Shown here in pieces: positions 5,338 to 6,305 of a stretch of DNA of 6,305 nt (positions are counted from its first letter, which is position 1; the number at the start of each line of letters is the position of its first letter). This stretch comes from an uncultured Collinsella sp. GTDB taxonomy: Bacteria > Actinomycetota > Coriobacteriia > Coriobacteriales > Coriobacteriaceae. Location: positions 1-6,305 of the forward strand of contig CATWCP010000063.1 in NCBI GenBank assembly GCA_958349325.1, given 5' to 3'. Position numbers and translations under genes: made by a program. The notes beneath the pieces were generated by a model. That model did no database searches, had not been told where the DNA came from, and was given only the letters and a program-made list of their open reading frames with translations.

Positions 5338-6305
5338 ATGACACAACCAGTTCGCACCGCACCTACGCTTGCCGAGGTTGCCGCAGCTGCCGGCGTGTCG
5401 CGCTCCACGGCATCGCGCGCCCTCAACGATTCGCCCCGCATTAGCGAGGAAACCAAAAAGCGCGTCCGCGCGGCGGCCAAGGAAGTCAATTTTGTCCCCA
5501 ACGCTCGTGGCCGAGCGCTCGCTGTCGGGCGCACGGAAATCATCGCCGTGCTCGTGACCGAGCCTCTGAGTGAACTCTTCAGCGACCCCACCTATAGCGA
5601 GTTTTTGAGCGGCATTACCGAGGAACTGTCGGAGTCGTCCTATCTGCCCGTTATCTTGCAGGCGTCTTCTACGCATGAGCGCAACCGCGCACGCGAGCAC
5701 TTTGAGCGCCGCTCGTTCGACGCCGTGATCGACGTCTCTCCCTACAAAGGCAGCGAGCTGCTCGAGGTGCTGCGCGAGCTGGGCGTACCCACCGTGTTGT
5801 GCGGCCAGCTCGAGGGCCACCCCTATCGCGATGTGTTCTCGACGGTCTACTCTGACGACGAAGAGGGCGGACGCTTTGCGGCACTCGCCATGAAGGGGCG
5901 CGGCCGCAAAGATATCGTCGCCGTGTTGGGACCGCAAGACAACCCCGCTGTTGTCGACCGCCTGCGCGGCTACCGCGCCGTCTTGGGCGAAGACCTCCCA
6001 GACGCAAACGTTATCTATACCGGCTGGAACAGCGGAGACGGCTATCAGGCCATGCACCTGATTCTCGCGCGCAAGATTGCTTTCGATGGCGTGCTCTGCG
6101 GATCGGACCGTATCGCGGCTGGCGTCATCACCGCACTCAACGAGGCAGGCCTATCCGTTCCTGCGGACGTTTCTGTCGTCGGCTTCGACGATCACGAGAT
6201 TGCGACGCGCTGCGTCCCCGCGCTCACGACCGTCCGCCAGCCCCTGCGCGAAGAAGGCCACATGGCCGCCAACATTGCGCTCGACATGATCAAGGGTGCC
6301 GAGCC
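5338..6305 (+). CDS. LacI-family transcriptional repressor (first 322 codons; C-terminus beyond the window), probable regulator of ebgAC
   Basis: A cytoplasmic DNA-binding repressor, transcribed divergently from ebgA. The helix-turn-helix is TLAEVAAAAGVSRSTASRALN (residues 10-30); Arg22, Ser23 and Arg27 are at the positions that read the operator in LacI. The hinge NARGRALAVGR (55-65) keeps Leu61, equivalent to the LacI leucine that intercalates at the central CpG. The rest is a periplasmic-binding-protein-like effector domain, with FDAVIDVSP (127-135), GVPTVLCGQ (149-157), DRLRGYRAVL (207-216), FDGVLCGSDRIAAGVITALNEAG (249-271, a typical family stretch) and SVVGFDDHEIA (279-289). Arg208 aligns with inducer-contacting Arg197 of LacI. 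The frame is open at the window edge; the family is usually 330-350 residues, so little is missing. It does not resemble EbgR closely beyond family motifs. The three CpG-centred operators next door are its likely targets. The inducer is unknown, presumably a galactoside. Confidence 0.95.
   Translation, partial: MTQPVRTAPTLAEVAAAAGVSRSTASRALNDSPRISEETKKRVRAAAKEVNFVPNARGRALAVGRTEIIAVLVTEPLSELFSDPTYSEFLSGITEELSESSYLPVILQASSTHERNRAREHFERRSFDAVIDVSPYKGSELLEVLRELGVPTVLCGQLEGHPYRDVFSTVYSDDEEGGRFAALAMKGRGRKDIVAVLGPQDNPAVVDRLRGYRAVLGEDLPDANVIYTGWNSGDGYQAMHLILARKIAFDGVLCGSDRIAAGVITALNEAGLSVPADVSVVGFDDHEIATRCVPALTTVRQPLREEGHMAANIALDMIKGAE

Noticed and set aside
5248..6057. A 269-codon minus-strand open frame opposite the LacI-family gene
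   Set aside because: It is the codon-for-codon antisense of a clear LacI-family protein, for the same codon-bias reason, and has no domain signature.

Overview
This window is a moderately GC-rich bacterial locus with closely packed genes and strong Shine-Dalgarno sites (AGGAG/AAGGAGG). Leu codons TTA and CTA and Ser codon TCA are so rare that long open frames run antisense to the real genes. This would suit a gut actinobacterium of the Coriobacteriia (Collinsella-like). That assignment is inference from composition and gene style; nothing here proves the taxon.

Layout, left to right. Bases 1-1340 (minus) hold the N-terminal 446 codons of an APC-superfamily permease that closely resembles E. 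coli YgjI; its C-terminus lies beyond the left edge. Bases 1341-1493 are an intergenic gap with a large inverted repeat and a credible promoter for the permease. Bases 1494-1949 (minus) are ebgC and 1953-4961 (minus) are ebgA, the small and large subunits of a GH2 evolved-beta-galactosidase-type enzyme. The two are separated by 3 bp, and the ebgC ribosome-binding site lies inside ebgA. Bases 4962-5337 are a divergent regulatory region with three copies of a 16-bp operator-like sequence centred on AACCGGTT. Two of them coincide with the -35 element and the expected transcription start of the ebgA promoter. Bases 5338-6305 (plus) encode a LacI-family repressor whose last residues run off the right edge.

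How it fits together. The LacI-type protein probably binds the three operators and represses ebgAC until a sugar ligand releases it. EbgA (with EbgC) would hydrolyse a beta-galactoside. The order ebgA-ebgC-ygjI matches, as I recall it, the E. coli K-12 ebg locus, but here the regulator is divergent and not obviously EbgR-like. The conserved partner is an amino-acid-type permease and no sugar transporter is visible. This raises the possibility that the natural substrate is a galactosylated amino acid or amine and not lactose. The substrate idea is a hypothesis; the gene identities are well supported by motifs.
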